This document shows positions 26,107 through 34,385 of a stretch of DNA of 64,000 nt, piece after piece. Position 1 is the first letter of the stretch, and every line of letters begins with the position of its first letter. Under the pieces are notes generated by a model. It worked only from the letters and a program-made list of their open reading frames with translations. It had not been told where the DNA came from and made no database searches. The stretch is taken from assembly GCA_905200905.1 (NCBI GenBank), contig CAJKMA010000001.1:1-64000 (forward strand), given 5' to 3'. Both the position numbers and the translations under genes were made by a program. Source of the stretch: an uncultured Bacillota bacterium (GTDB lineage Bacteria; Bacillota; Clostridia; Lachnospirales; Lachnospiraceae).

Positions 26107-26194
26107 AAAGGCTTCAATTTTTTCATTCAAAAAGAGTACATATAGTGAAAAATAGTGTAAAATAAGATATTAGAATAGATAAAAGGTGATGAAA

Positions 26195-26598
26195 ATGAGC
26201 AGTAGAAAAATAAAGTTTGAAAAAATATTGAATGCCAGAGATATGGGAGGATTGCTAAACGTATATGGAGATACGATTTCTTCCAGACTGTTGCTTCGCT
26301 CTGCAAACCTGGCAGATGCAACAGAAGTGGACAAGCAAGTGTTACAGAAACAGTATCACATTGCAAAGATTGTTGACCTACGAACAGAAATGGAAGCTGC
26401 AACCATACGAGATATTTTTCTGGCAAAAGAAGAATATCTGAATGCTGCTTTTGGGGCTATTCAGGAGCAATATAAAAATACAGACACATTTCTGTGTGAA
26501 GGTCTGAATATTTCCCGGAAACTGATTGAAAAATTTCAAAAGAGCGTGCTTTTGGAAAGGTGATTTTATATCACACTAGAAGCTGGGGAGGTGTCTGA
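26195..26598 (+). pseudogene. Truncated tyrosine phosphatase (Tyr_phosphatase3-like)
   Basis: The intact frame gives 122 residues with the N-terminal half of this family: ILNARDMGGLL, LLLRSANLADAT and IVDLRTEMEA. It stops at 26563 where the catalytic HCxxGKDR loop should follow. In the +1 frame the text continues from 26548 as AFGKVILYHTRSWGGV, which looks like the strand before the loop but without the cysteine, and then also stops. So a frameshift plus a deletion has removed the active site. It is followed directly by the glyoxalase-like gene. Confidence 0.7.
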
Positions 26599-26600
26599 CG

Positions 26601-26963
26601 ATGAAGCTAAAGAATGTGCTAATTGTTGTGAAAGATATTGAAAAATCAAAACAGTTTTATCATGATTTGTTTGGTCTTGATTTGGTACTTGATAATAACG
26701 GGAATATGATTTTGACAGAAGGACTTGTTCTTCAAGATGAAAAAATCTGGAAAGCATTTTTAGAAAAAGATATTATTCCTCGAAGCAATTCCTGTGAACT
26801 GTATTTTGAGGAACGAGAGATAGATGCATTTATGGAAAAACTGGAACACCTTTATCCATCCATTCAATACGTCCATAAATTGATAACCCATAGCTGGGGA
26901 CAGAAAGTAGTTCGTTTTTATGATTTGGATGGCAATTTGATTGAAGTTGGTACACCGATGTAG
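26601..26963 (+). CDS. VOC (glyoxalase/bleomycin resistance) family protein
   Basis: 120 residues. The beta-alpha-beta-beta-beta pattern is clear: VLIVVKDIEKSKQFYHDLFG at the start and VVRFYDLDGNLIEVGTPM at the end, the latter with the metal-binding glutamate position. Typical members act as dioxygenases, isomerases or drug-binding proteins; the substrate cannot be inferred. AGGTGTCTGACG precedes the ATG. Confidence 0.85.
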   Translation: MKLKNVLIVVKDIEKSKQFYHDLFGLDLVLDNNGNMILTEGLVLQDEKIWKAFLEKDIIPRSNSCELYFEEREIDAFMEKLEHLYPSIQYVHKLITHSWGQKVVRFYDLDGNLIEVGTPM

Positions 26964-27001
26964 TGGCATAATTTTTGTTTATAAGTTATGAGGATGCTGA
27001 A

Positions 27002-27508
27002 ATGGAATTTAGACTAGCAGTTATGCAAGATTTGGAACCGCTAAAATGCGTATATAAAGAAATTATCAAAAATATGAATGAAAATGGTATTCAAATATGG
27101 GATGATATTTACCCTTGTGAGTTTTTGGAGGATGATATAAAAAATAATCGCCTTTATCTTTTGACAAATAAGAATGAAATCATATCCGCATTTGCTTTGT
27201 GTGATATAAACACAGGAGAAAATGCAGTTGAGTGGAAAGATAAGTATGCCAAAGCCATGTATATTGACCGTTTAGGTGTAAATATGAAACATTCTAAAAA
27301 GGGAATCGGTAGTTTTATGATTGCGAAAGCAAAAGAAATTGCAAAAACATCAGGTGCTGAATATCTAAGGCTTTTTGTAGTGGATATCAATGAGCCTGCG
27401 ATTCAACTTTATCATAAAAATAATTTTTTAAAGGCTAATGGAGTTTATCATGAAGTATTTGATGATGGGTTTGTATTACATGAATTTGGATACGAAGTAA
27501 AGATATAA
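27002..27508 (+). CDS. GNAT family N-acetyltransferase
   Basis: 168 residues from ATG 27002; an upstream TTG at 26975 is in frame but has no ribosome binding site, whereas GAGGATGCTGAA precedes 27002. The acetyl-CoA motif is RLGVNMKHSKKGIGSFMIAKA, and the ending INEPAIQLYHKNNFLKANGV is typical of the superfamily. The acceptor is unknown. Confidence 0.85.
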   Translation: MEFRLAVMQDLEPLKCVYKEIIKNMNENGIQIWDDIYPCEFLEDDIKNNRLYLLTNKNEIISAFALCDINTGENAVEWKDKYAKAMYIDRLGVNMKHSKKGIGSFMIAKAKEIAKTSGAEYLRLFVVDINEPAIQLYHKNNFLKANGVYHEVFDDGFVLHEFGYEVKI

Positions 27509-27606
27509 GTCATATTTGAATTTTTGCTGGGAAACTAGGAGAATGGTTACTTATAACGGTATTACACGCAAGAAATCTGAGTTATGTAATCAAACATTGA
27601 GATATC

Positions 27607-27855
27607 TTGAACTTACAGAGGAAGAAAAATCGCTTTCTTCCTATTTTCCACAAAGAAGATAATGATTTACAATGGACCATGGAAGCATACAGTATTCCTA
27701 TGGAAGATACTGTAAAGTGGGAAATGAACTGGACGTATATCTATGAAAAACTTTCTGCAGGTAGATATAGAGTTGGCAAAGAAATTATGGATTTCAGAAA
27801 AACTGGGGATTATGATACAGCAATTTACTATGCAGAATTTGAAATCACTCAGTAA
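27607..27855 (+). pseudogene. Fragment of an Ig-like-domain protein
   Basis: An open stretch of about 82 codons with only a TTG to start from and no ribosome binding site. The segment TVKWEMNWTYIYEKLSAGRY followed by RVGKEIMDFRKTGDYDTAIY resembles the bacterial Ig-like C-terminal domain of small secreted Clostridia proteins, as I remember it. The upstream part, including any signal peptide, is missing, so I read it as a 3' remnant. Confidence 0.5.
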
Positions 27856-27961
27856 GTTTATATAGAAAGAAATTCCGGTAAAGAGACTTTTGAGGACACG
27901 AAGAGGCCATTATCAATGTATTTTAATGGTGACATTGTATATGAAGCAGGAGATATTAAAA

Positions 27962-28606
27962 ATGAAATCATTTCTTGAAAAGATTAGAAAACCAAGAACA
28001 GATATTCCATTAAATAAGCAAATAGCGGAAACAATCGGAATCATCCTGTTTGGGCTTGTACTTGGTGTTTTGCAGAAATGGATAGATGGTACCGCTGCAA
28101 ATGCTTTGCCAGTAGTAATGCAGCAACTGGATATTGGAAACTATTTTGGACGATTGGCAATATGGATTTTATTGGCAACCATAATTTCTGTGTATGCCAA
28201 ATCTCCATTGAGAGCTGCTATTAACACCTTCTTTTTCTTTATCAGTATGCTGGCAGGATATTATCTCTATTGCAATTACATTTTGGGTTTCTTGCCGAAA
28301 ACCTATATGATGATATGGATTGTGATTTCTTTTGCTACCTTTTTTATGGCATATATATGTTGGTATGCAAAAGGGGAAGGTATCATTGCAATATTCATAT
28401 CAAGTATGATTATGGGTGTTTTACTTGCACAGGCATTTCATCTAAGTATCACCCAGGGGTTTTATATGTATCACTTTTTGGAAGTACTTACATGGATCAT
28501 GAGTGTAATACTTTTGAGAAGAAAACCGAAAGAATATGCTATGGAAATAGGATTATCCGTTGTGATAGCATTTGTGTATCAGCTGATTATGCCATATTGG
28601 GGATAA
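27962..28606 (+). CDS. Multi-pass membrane protein of unknown function
   Basis: 214 residues. About six hydrophobic helices, with a basic cytoplasmic N-terminus (FLEKIRKPRTDIPLNKQIAE). Segments include IGIILFGLVLGVLQKWI, LAIWILLATIISVYAK, FFFFISMLAGYYLYCNYI and IIAIFISSMIMGVLLAQAF. I think it belongs to a DUF6518-like group but cannot confirm this. Start 27962 is chosen for the AGGAGATATTAAAA just upstream; a longer frame from 27890 has none. Confidence 0.65.
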   Translation: MKSFLEKIRKPRTDIPLNKQIAETIGIILFGLVLGVLQKWIDGTAANALPVVMQQLDIGNYFGRLAIWILLATIISVYAKSPLRAAINTFFFFISMLAGYYLYCNYILGFLPKTYMMIWIVISFATFFMAYICWYAKGEGIIAIFISSMIMGVLLAQAFHLSITQGFYMYHFLEVLTWIMSVILLRRKPKEYAMEIGLSVVIAFVYQLIMPYWG

Positions 28607-28686
28607 AGACAAATTCCATAAAGGTGTCCGCATTGCGGGGAAGTTATATGGAAAAAATTATAAAAGAAGTAGGGAGATGATGTGTC

Positions 28687-29100
28687 ATGTGGCTTGTATT
28701 TGCGCTTTTGTCTGCAATCTTTGCAGCACTCACATCCATACTGGCAAAAATGGGAATTGATGGTGTGAATTCAAACCTTGCAACGGCCATTCGGACTGTT
28801 GTTGTAGTAATTATGGCATGGGGGATGGTTTTTCTTACGAATACACAAAGCGGCATTTCAGAAATCAGTAAGAAAAGCTGGGTATTTTTGATTTTGTCTG
28901 GTTTGGCAACAGGTGCTTCCTGGCTGTGTTATTATAGAGCATTACAAATGGGAGATGTATCAAAAGTTGTTCCCATTGACAAGTTGAGTATAGTCCTTAC
29001 CATGATTTTAGCTTTTTTCTTGCTACACGAGCAATTTACAGTGAAATCTTTGGTAGGGTGCATACTCATTGGAATTGGAACATTCGTAATGGTAATATAG
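28687..29100 (+). CDS. EamA-like half-size transporter
   Basis: 137 residues with five hydrophobic segments, the length of a single EamA (DUF6) repeat; such small multidrug/metabolite transporters act as dimers. The family feel comes from WLVFALLSAIFAALTSILAK, SGLATGASWLCYYRALQMG and the ending VGCILIGIGTFVMVI. GGGAGATGATGTGTC precedes the ATG. The substrate is unknown. Confidence 0.8.
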   Translation: MWLVFALLSAIFAALTSILAKMGIDGVNSNLATAIRTVVVVIMAWGMVFLTNTQSGISEISKKSWVFLILSGLATGASWLCYYRALQMGDVSKVVPIDKLSIVLTMILAFFLLHEQFTVKSLVGCILIGIGTFVMVI

Positions 29101-29121
29101 GTTTAAGGAGTGATACATAAT

Positions 29122-30120
29122 ATGAAAGCAAATAAGGTAAAAAAGGATTCTACAATCGGTATTTTTTCATCCTCTTCCCCTGTCTCAGCCACTGTGCCTG
29201 TAAGATATAACAGGGGAAAAGAATATTTAACAAACAAAGGTTTTCACATAATAGATGGAGCTCTTTATGGGAAACAAGATTTTTATCGTTCAGGAAGTAT
29301 TCAAGAGCGTGCCAATGAATTTAACCAGCTTCTATACAATGAAGAAGTAAAGATACTTATGGCAGCTATTGGCGGAAATAATACAAACTCTATTTTGCCT
29401 TATATTGATTATGATTATTTGAAGAAACATCCTAAAATTATTGTAGGTTATTCGGACACCACAGCATTATTACTGGCAATCTATGCAAAGACTGGTCTTA
29501 TTACTTTTTATGGTCCGGCGCTAGCCTCTTCTTTTGGAGAACTTCCACCTTTTGTAGATTGGACATTTGATTCTTTTCAAGAGGTTTTCTGCCATGATTT
29601 GTCTTTCCCGTATACATATCAAATGCCGTCGGTGTGGACAGATGAATTTATTGATTGGAGTAAACAGGATAGGGCAAAAGAAGAGTGGGAAAATGACTGG
29701 GTTTGCGTGCTCCCTGGCGTTTGCAAAGGGCGGTTGATTGGCGGAAATCTAAATACCATGGAAGGTTTTTTTGGAACAGAATATATGCCGGAAATAAGGA
29801 AAGGAGATATTCTTCTTATAGAAGATTCTCTAAAAGATGCCTGCACTATTGAGCGCACCTTTTCCATGTTAAAACTAGCAGGTGTACTTGATAAAATTAG
29901 CGGCATCATTCTTGGAAAACATGAGAAATTTGATGATAACGGAACAGGTAGAAAACCCTATGAAATTTTATTGGAAGTATTAAATAACTGTCAGATTCCA
30001 TTTTTGGCAGAATTTGACTGTTGCCATACACATCCTATGTTTACCATGCCTATTGGTTGCCAAGTGGAATTAAACGCAACAGATAAGACTGTGAAACTTT
30101 TAGAGTCACCATTGAAATAA
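29122..30120 (+). CDS. S66 family peptidase (LD-carboxypeptidase / MccF-like)
   Basis: 332 residues. The nucleophile serine is S111 in IVGYSDTTALLLAIYAK, the glutamate is in DILLIEDSLKDAC, and the histidine is in FDCCHTHPMFTMPIG, the S66 triad in the right order. Members either trim the tetrapeptide of cell wall precursors or, like MccF, cleave microcin C-type toxins. No signal peptide, so it acts in the cytoplasm. Sequence alone does not settle which. TAAGGAG precedes the start. Confidence 0.88.
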   Translation: MKANKVKKDSTIGIFSSSSPVSATVPVRYNRGKEYLTNKGFHIIDGALYGKQDFYRSGSIQERANEFNQLLYNEEVKILMAAIGGNNTNSILPYIDYDYLKKHPKIIVGYSDTTALLLAIYAKTGLITFYGPALASSFGELPPFVDWTFDSFQEVFCHDLSFPYTYQMPSVWTDEFIDWSKQDRAKEEWENDWVCVLPGVCKGRLIGGNLNTMEGFFGTEYMPEIRKGDILLIEDSLKDACTIERTFSMLKLAGVLDKISGIILGKHEKFDDNGTGRKPYEILLEVLNNCQIPFLAEFDCCHTHPMFTMPIGCQVELNATDKTVKLLESPLK

Positions 30121-30137
30121 AATAAGGAGAGATACAT

Positions 30138-30419
30138 ATGGCTATTACAATCAATATTTATTATACCGGTTTAAATGGAAATGCCAGAAAATTTGCTGAA
30201 GAGATGATTGCAAAGGGAGTTGTAGAAGATATTCGTGCAAAAGATGGTAATTTGCAATATGAATATTTCCTTCCAATGGAAGATCCGGAGACCATACTTT
30301 TAATTGATAAATGGAAAAATCAGGAGGCATTAGATTTACATCACAGTTCACCAGCCATAAAGGGGAGAGACACATCATACTGTGTTTTCTCCCCCTTGGT
30401 CTTTACAGCTTATCAATAA
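30138..30419 (+). pseudogene. Antibiotic biosynthesis monooxygenase-type protein with replaced C-terminus
   Basis: 93 residues. The first 77 match the ABM ferredoxin-like fold (INIYYTGLNGNARKFAEEMI, NLQYEYFLPMEDPETILLID, ALDLHHSSPAIK). The last 16 residues (GRDTSYCVFSPLVFTAYQ region) are simply the read-through of the opposite-strand terminator and the cbiK 3' end. The final helix and strand normally following HHSSP are lost. A product may still be made because AAGGAGAG precedes the start. The junction looks like a recombination end point. Confidence 0.65.
30358..30397 (-). terminator. Terminator after cbiK
   Basis: An inverted repeat (AGGGGAGAgaCACA with TGTGttttCTCCCCCT) begins 5 nt after the cbiK stop; reading on the minus strand it ends in CCCCTTTAT. 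The T-run is short, so this is a moderate call. Confidence 0.5.
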
Positions 30420-32067
30420 CCTCCAAATGTTCCACCAGAAGTCTGCGGATACCTGGATATTCCCCAAGACCTTTTAAAACTGGTTCTACACAGTACCCCT
30501 GAGCTTTAAATTGGCTGTACCAGGACTGTGGGTCATCTCCAGCCATATCGTTTTTGGCATGGTCTCCGGCCACAATCATAAAAGGCGCCAGGACTACCTT
30601 AGAAGGTTTATAGGCAGCCACCATTTTCATCAAAGACTCCATAGATGGATAGGCTTCTACTGTGCCAAGGAAAATATTAGGATGCCCCTTGTCCTTAAAA
30701 GTATAATCTAAAGCAGCATAAATAGAGTTGGCAAAATGGGTGGTTCCGTGTCCCATAAGTACTAGAACCTCATCTTTTTTTAGATAAGAGAATTCCTCTG
30801 TCACTGCCTGAATCACTGCCAGACTGTCTGTTTCGCTGGTAAGCAAGGGATCTCCAAAGACAATGGAGTGAAAGTCATCCTGGTAGGAGAGGGCATCTTC
30901 TTTCATCAAGTCATTTTCAATTCCATTAATTACATGGGTAGGCTGCACCAGAACATCTGTGATGCCGTCTTTTTTCATTTGCTCCATGGCTTCTTTTACG
31001 GTATGAATGTGAATCTGATCCCGTTTTTTTATTTTGTTAATAATCATTTTGCTGGTCCAGGCACGATACAGTGGATAATCCGGAAATGCTGTTTGCATAT
31101 CCTGTTCAATTGCGTCAATGGTTACTTTGCAAGTGTCTGTGTGGCTGGTTCCAAAACTCACTGCCAGAATTGCTTTTCTTCGTTTTTCGAATGCCATATT
31201 TTTTCCTCCGTAATGTTGGTGTAAATTAATATCTTCAATATAACCTTCCAGTGTTTTGAGGTTTTTTGGAAGTGGAAGAGAAGATTTTAAAATTCCTTTT
31301 TTGCAAAGACTTTCAAAAAGCTCCAGGACTGCCGGTGGCTCCAGGTTCGTTTTTTGAAGTGCCAGGGGATTACTAAATACCTGGGCAGGAGATCCGTGCA
31401 TCAATACTTTACCCTCATGAAATAAGAGAACCTCGTCTGCCCATTCATAGGCATAATTAATATCATGAGTTGCCATTAAAACGGTGATGCCCTGTTCCGT
31501 TAAATGCTCTACAATGGTATTTACCATAGTCGTATGTTTGGGGTCCAGAGCTGCTGCAGGTTCATCCAAGATAATAATATCTGGATGCATCACCAGAATA
31601 TCAGCAATGGATACCTGCTTTTTCTGTCCCCCACTTAAGGCATGGGTAGGCTTATGTCGGAACGGTGTAATTTCCAGATAGTCAATAACACCTTCTACTT
31701 CCTGTCTGGCCTGTTCTTCTGAAACGCCTAGATTTAGGATTCCAAAAGAAATTTCCTGATATACACTGGCTGAAAATAGCTGATTGTCAGGGTCTTGAAA
31801 TACGATTCCCACTTTGCTTCTAAGATTTAAAAGGCTTTTTTTATCATAGCGGAGTTCTTCTCCATTTAGATATAGTTTTCCAGATTGGGGTTTTAAAATA
31901 CCTGTGCAGCAAAGGAAAAAGGTAGATTTTCCACTGCCGTTAGCCCCCATAAACGCTACCTTTTGACCACGCCGGATGTCTAAAGACAGGCCATTTAGAG
32001 AATGGGATTGTTCATCATCATAAGAAAAATATAGATTTTCTGCTTTTAAAATAATATCTGAATTCAT
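30403..32067 (-). CDS. Cobalt ABC transporter ATPase CbiO fused in frame to sirohydrochlorin cobaltochelatase CbiK
   Basis: 554 residues. Residues 1 to about 285 are an ECF/CbiO ATPase: Walker A GANGSGKST, Q-loop VFQDPDNQL, signature LSGGQKKQ and Walker B IIILDEPAAALDP. The last 264 residues are CbiK (AILAVSFGTSHTDTC, LVQPTHVINGIEND, LMGHGTTHFANSIYAAL, MIVAGDHAKNDMAGD), which inserts cobalt into sirohydrochlorin. The CbiK part begins at an ATG (31197) with a perfect GGAGG 7 nt upstream, so a separate CbiK of normal length may also be translated. Start 32067 overlaps the cbiQ stop by ATGA. Operon cbiM-N-Q-O/K. Confidence 0.9.
   Translation of the reverse strand: MNSDIILKAENLYFSYDDEQSHSLNGLSLDIRRGQKVAFMGANGSGKSTFFLCCTGILKPQSGKLYLNGEELRYDKKSLLNLRSKVGIVFQDPDNQLFSASVYQEISFGILNLGVSEEQARQEVEGVIDYLEITPFRHKPTHALSGGQKKQVSIADILVMHPDIIILDEPAAALDPKHTTMVNTIVEHLTEQGITVLMATHDINYAYEWADEVLLFHEGKVLMHGSPAQVFSNPLALQKTNLEPPAVLELFESLCKKGILKSSLPLPKNLKTLEGYIEDINLHQHYGGKNMAFEKRRKAILAVSFGTSHTDTCKVTIDAIEQDMQTAFPDYPLYRAWTSKMIINKIKKRDQIHIHTVKEAMEQMKKDGITDVLVQPTHVINGIENDLMKEDALSYQDDFHSIVFGDPLLTSETDSLAVIQAVTEEFSYLKKDEVLVLMGHGTTHFANSIYAALDYTFKDKGHPNIFLGTVEAYPSMESLMKMVAAYKPSKVVLAPFMIVAGDHAKNDMAGDDPQSWYSQFKAQGYCVEPVLKGLGEYPGIRRLLVEHLEVIDKL
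31195..31209 (-). promoter_or_regulatory. cbiK: Internal ribosome binding site and start codon for free CbiK
   Basis: Inside the fused frame, minus-strand GGAGG (31205-31209) is followed after 7 nt by ATG (31195-31197) and the exact N-terminus expected of CbiK (MAFEKRRKAILAVSFG). From here the protein would have 264 residues. It suggests that an ancestral cbiO stop codon was lost and the old start kept. Confidence 0.7.
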
Positions 32068-32840
32068 GAATAAAATCTCCTCCATAAAGCAAAGAAAAAT
32101 AAACAGGTATCAAACAAAATAATAGCAAAAACCACCTTTTTTTTCGGAGGTCTTGTTTCAGACAGTACCCGAATTTCACCATCATAGCAACGAGCTTCCA
32201 TGGCATCATATAGCCGATTGGAGCGGCTCATGGCACGAATCATAAGAACAGACCCAAGCTTACCAAAGGAATTTAATGCAGTTCGATAATCTTTGTTCCC
32301 AAGACGACATTCCTGAGCCATGGAAATAGAGGAGGCTGTATGTAAGAGAACAAAAATAAAGCGGTATATAAGCAGCATCAGTTCTATCAAAAGTTTTGGA
32401 CAATGCAGTTTCTTTAGAACGTCTAAAATATCTGGCATAGGCGTAGTAAAAGCCAGAAAGTATAGGCAGGAAACAGAGGACAGTGCAGTAAGAATTAACT
32501 GTCCGGCATATAAAAGTGCTGCTTTACTGGAAGTGAGATACCAGTTTCCAAGTGGAATGGCAAACAAATCCAGAGGAGCTTTTTTTAAGTTTAAAATAAT
32601 TGCAAGAGTGCTTAATAATAAAAACGCCAAAGGGATTGTGAGAAATTTCAAATAACGTGAAACAGGGATTCCTCCTTTCCAAACGGTAAGAATCCCTGTC
32701 ACTGCTAACACAATACATGCCACTGCAATGGAACGACTCATTACACAAATACAAAGTGTAATCACAGCAAAGGCAAATTTTTCCCCTGGGTTTTCATATC
32801 TAAGCCTTGACTGATAACAGAGCTTATCTATGACAATCAT
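32064..32840 (-). CDS. cbiQ: Cobalt transport protein, ECF transmembrane component
   Basis: 258 residues, five to six hydrophobic helices. The cytoplasmic coupling region includes MIRAMSRSNRLYDAMEARCYDG, with the Ala-Arg-Gly-like coupling motif region of CbiQ/EcfT proteins. Partner of CbiM, CbiN and the CbiO ATPase in energising cobalt uptake. It starts 13 nt after the cbiN stop with AAGGAGAT upstream and its stop overlaps the cbiO start. Confidence 0.93.
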   Translation of the reverse strand: MIVIDKLCYQSRLRYENPGEKFAFAVITLCICVMSRSIAVACIVLAVTGILTVWKGGIPVSRYLKFLTIPLAFLLLSTLAIILNLKKAPLDLFAIPLGNWYLTSSKAALLYAGQLILTALSSVSCLYFLAFTTPMPDILDVLKKLHCPKLLIELMLLIYRFIFVLLHTASSISMAQECRLGNKDYRTALNSFGKLGSVLMIRAMSRSNRLYDAMEARCYDGEIRVLSETRPPKKKVVFAIILFDTCLFFFALWRRFYS

Positions 32841-32853
32841 GGGAATCTCCTTA

Positions 32854-33159
32854 TTATTTTTCTTCGTCTTTCATCCATTTTTTACGTTCTACAAAACGTC
32901 CCATAATGAAAGCAATCACACCCACACCGATTCCGGTCTGAACACAGAATAACATACTTTCTACTTCCCCGGGAAGTTCACCACCCAAAATTTGTTCAAA
33001 GATCGGGGTAGCCCATGGTTCGTAGGAGGAATCTACTTCTTCCACAACCGTACTTCCGGCATCGTCAGAGCCACCAAACTCAGCGTCTTTTAATACAAAC
33101 AAAGGAACGAATGCAATTAAAAAAATAGCAATAATTAAAGCGATGACTGTTTTCTTCAT
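32854..33159 (-). CDS. cbiN: Cobalt transport protein CbiN
   Basis: 101 residues, two membrane helices (about 5-24 and 72-90) around an extracytoplasmic loop containing FGGSDDAGSTVVEE and YEPWATPIFEQI, the standard CbiN layout. It works with CbiM in cobalt capture. The start is 1 nt after the cbiM stop, with AAAGGAGG inside the end of cbiM, so translation is coupled. Confidence 0.95.
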   Translation of the reverse strand: MKKTVIALIIAIFLIAFVPLFVLKDAEFGGSDDAGSTVVEEVDSSYEPWATPIFEQILGGELPGEVESMLFCVQTGIGVGVIAFIMGRFVERKKWMKDEEK

Positions 33160-33160
33160 G

Positions 33161-33907
33161 TTATTTTGCCTCCTTTAAAATTCCCATTGCACGAAGCTCT
33201 GGTTTTGCGTAAGTTTCCAGACCCATGAAAATGACAACGGTAATAATACCTTCAATAATTGCCAGAGGTACCTGGGTAGGAGCAAAGATTGCCATGAATT
33301 TACCAAGAGCTACGGTAAAAGTAGCATCCGCATTGTGAGCCAGAGCAAGCTGACCTGCGGTTACACAATATGTAAATAAATCTCCAAGACTTGCAGCCAG
33401 GAAAATAGAAAGCCATTTATTGACTTTCAGCTTTTTGCATAATAGGTATACGCCGTAGGACACAAAAGGTCCTGCGATAGCCATGGAAAAGGTATTGGCG
33501 CCAATGGTGGTAAGTCCGCCGTGTGCCAGAAGGATTGCCTGAAATAGCAGAACAATCAGTCCCAGGATGGAAACAGCGGCAGGTCCAAATAAGATAGCTC
33601 CAAGCCCTGTTCCGGTCATATGGGAACAACTTCCGGTTACAGATGGAATCTTCAGTGAAGAAATCACGAAGATAAAAGCACCGGACATAGCTAACATGGT
33701 TACTAGATTGCGGTGCTCATTTAGGGTTTTCTTAATGGACATAAAGCCTGCAATAAGAAATGGGACACATAAAACACCCCATGCAACGCAAAAGCTTCCA
33801 GGAAGGTAGCCTTCCATAATGTGCATGGCACTGACAGTTGGAACAATGCCAAAAGTAAGTGCAAAAGCACTCGCCAATACTAAAATTTGTTTTTGTTTTT
33901 TACTCAT
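33161..33907 (-). CDS. cbiM: Cobalt ECF transporter substrate-binding component
   Basis: 248 residues. A signal-like first helix ends near the AMHIMEGYLPGSFCVAW motif; in the mature protein the His after the N-terminal Met binds the cobalt. GSCSHMTGTGLGAILFGP and LLAHGGLTTIGANTFSMAI are further CbiM signatures. Start 33907 has GGGAGAAGAAAA; the in-frame extension to 34024 lies inside the riboswitch leader and is not coding. First gene of the cobalt uptake operon. Confidence 0.95.
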   Translation of the reverse strand: MSKKQKQILVLASAFALTFGIVPTVSAMHIMEGYLPGSFCVAWGVLCVPFLIAGFMSIKKTLNEHRNLVTMLAMSGAFIFVISSLKIPSVTGSCSHMTGTGLGAILFGPAAVSILGLIVLLFQAILLAHGGLTTIGANTFSMAIAGPFVSYGVYLLCKKLKVNKWLSIFLAASLGDLFTYCVTAGQLALAHNADATFTVALGKFMAIFAPTQVPLAIIEGIITVVIFMGLETYAKPELRAMGILKEAK

Positions 33908-33956
33908 TTTTCTTCTCCCTTCTGATGTAGAAATCATGCCGTAAATAGTTTTTCGG

Positions 33957-33989
33957 CAAAAAAAATACCTGTACGATGACATCGACAGG
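33957..33989 (-). terminator. Expression-platform terminator of the cbiM riboswitch
   Basis: On the minus strand CCTGTCGATG and CATCGTACAGG form a 10-bp stem with one bulge, followed by TATTTTTTTT. It lies between the aptamer and cbiM. The upstream segment ACAGGTTGGCT could pair with the 5' side (AGCCTGT) as an antiterminator. Confidence 0.85.
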
Positions 33990-34050
33990 CTATCAGAAGA
34001 ACAAGAGGGAAATAGCAGGGACAAAAAGTTTGCTATGAGCCAACCTGTTC

Positions 34051-34258
34051 TTACACTAGGCCATCGTTCGTAACCTGTGTAAATTTCCTGTACAAGGCAG
34101 GTCTTCTGACTCGGGCGTCTATGCGGTATCTTGTCTTCCCGGAATTATCCAGTGACATGGTAAGACACAACTCTTCCCTTACAGCGGCGTGACCGTGCAA
34201 GATTTTCACTTAACTTTCCTATTCTCCTGTAAATACAGGCACCTTGCTACATTCAATT
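34051..34258 (-). promoter_or_regulatory. Cobalamin riboswitch, canonical large form
   Basis: Read on the minus strand, it contains GTGAAAATCTTGCACGGTCA then CGCCGCTGTAA (the conserved core), a peripheral arm of about 70 nt, and the B12 box AGTCAGAAGACCTGCC (plus coordinates 34096-34111). A TTACAC/GTGTAA hairpin (34051-34082) follows as a candidate loop-loop partner. This is the class I layout usually responding to adenosylcobalamin. With the terminator at 33957 it should shut off cobalt uptake when cobalamin is abundant. Confidence 0.95.
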
Positions 34259-34266
34259 CTTTTATC

Positions 34267-34294
34267 ATTGTAACATAGAACAAAAATTTGTCAA
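34267..34294 (-). promoter_or_regulatory. Sigma-A promoter of the cbiM operon
   Basis: On the minus strand TTGACA (34289-34294), a 16-bp spacer and TACAAT (34267-34272). Transcription would start just before the riboswitch. Confidence 0.8.
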
Positions 34295-34317
34295 TGAAAA
34301 CAGAAAAAAACAGGACG

Positions 34318-34346
34318 TTGCACCAAAAAGAATTCTATGCTAAGAT
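34318..34346 (+). promoter_or_regulatory. Sigma-A promoter of the hem operon
   Basis: TTGCAC (34318-34323), a 17-bp spacer ending in the extended TGC, and TAAGAT (34341-34346). It diverges from the cbiM promoter, about 25 bp away. The leader to hemA is only about 35 nt, too short for a riboswitch. Confidence 0.7.
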
Positions 34347-34385
34347 GAAAAAAGTTAAGAAACCAAAGATATGGGAGAAAAAGAC

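Noticed and set aside
33908..34024. N-terminal extension of cbiM
   Set aside because: It lies in the riboswitch expression platform; the real start with GGGAGAAG is at 33907.
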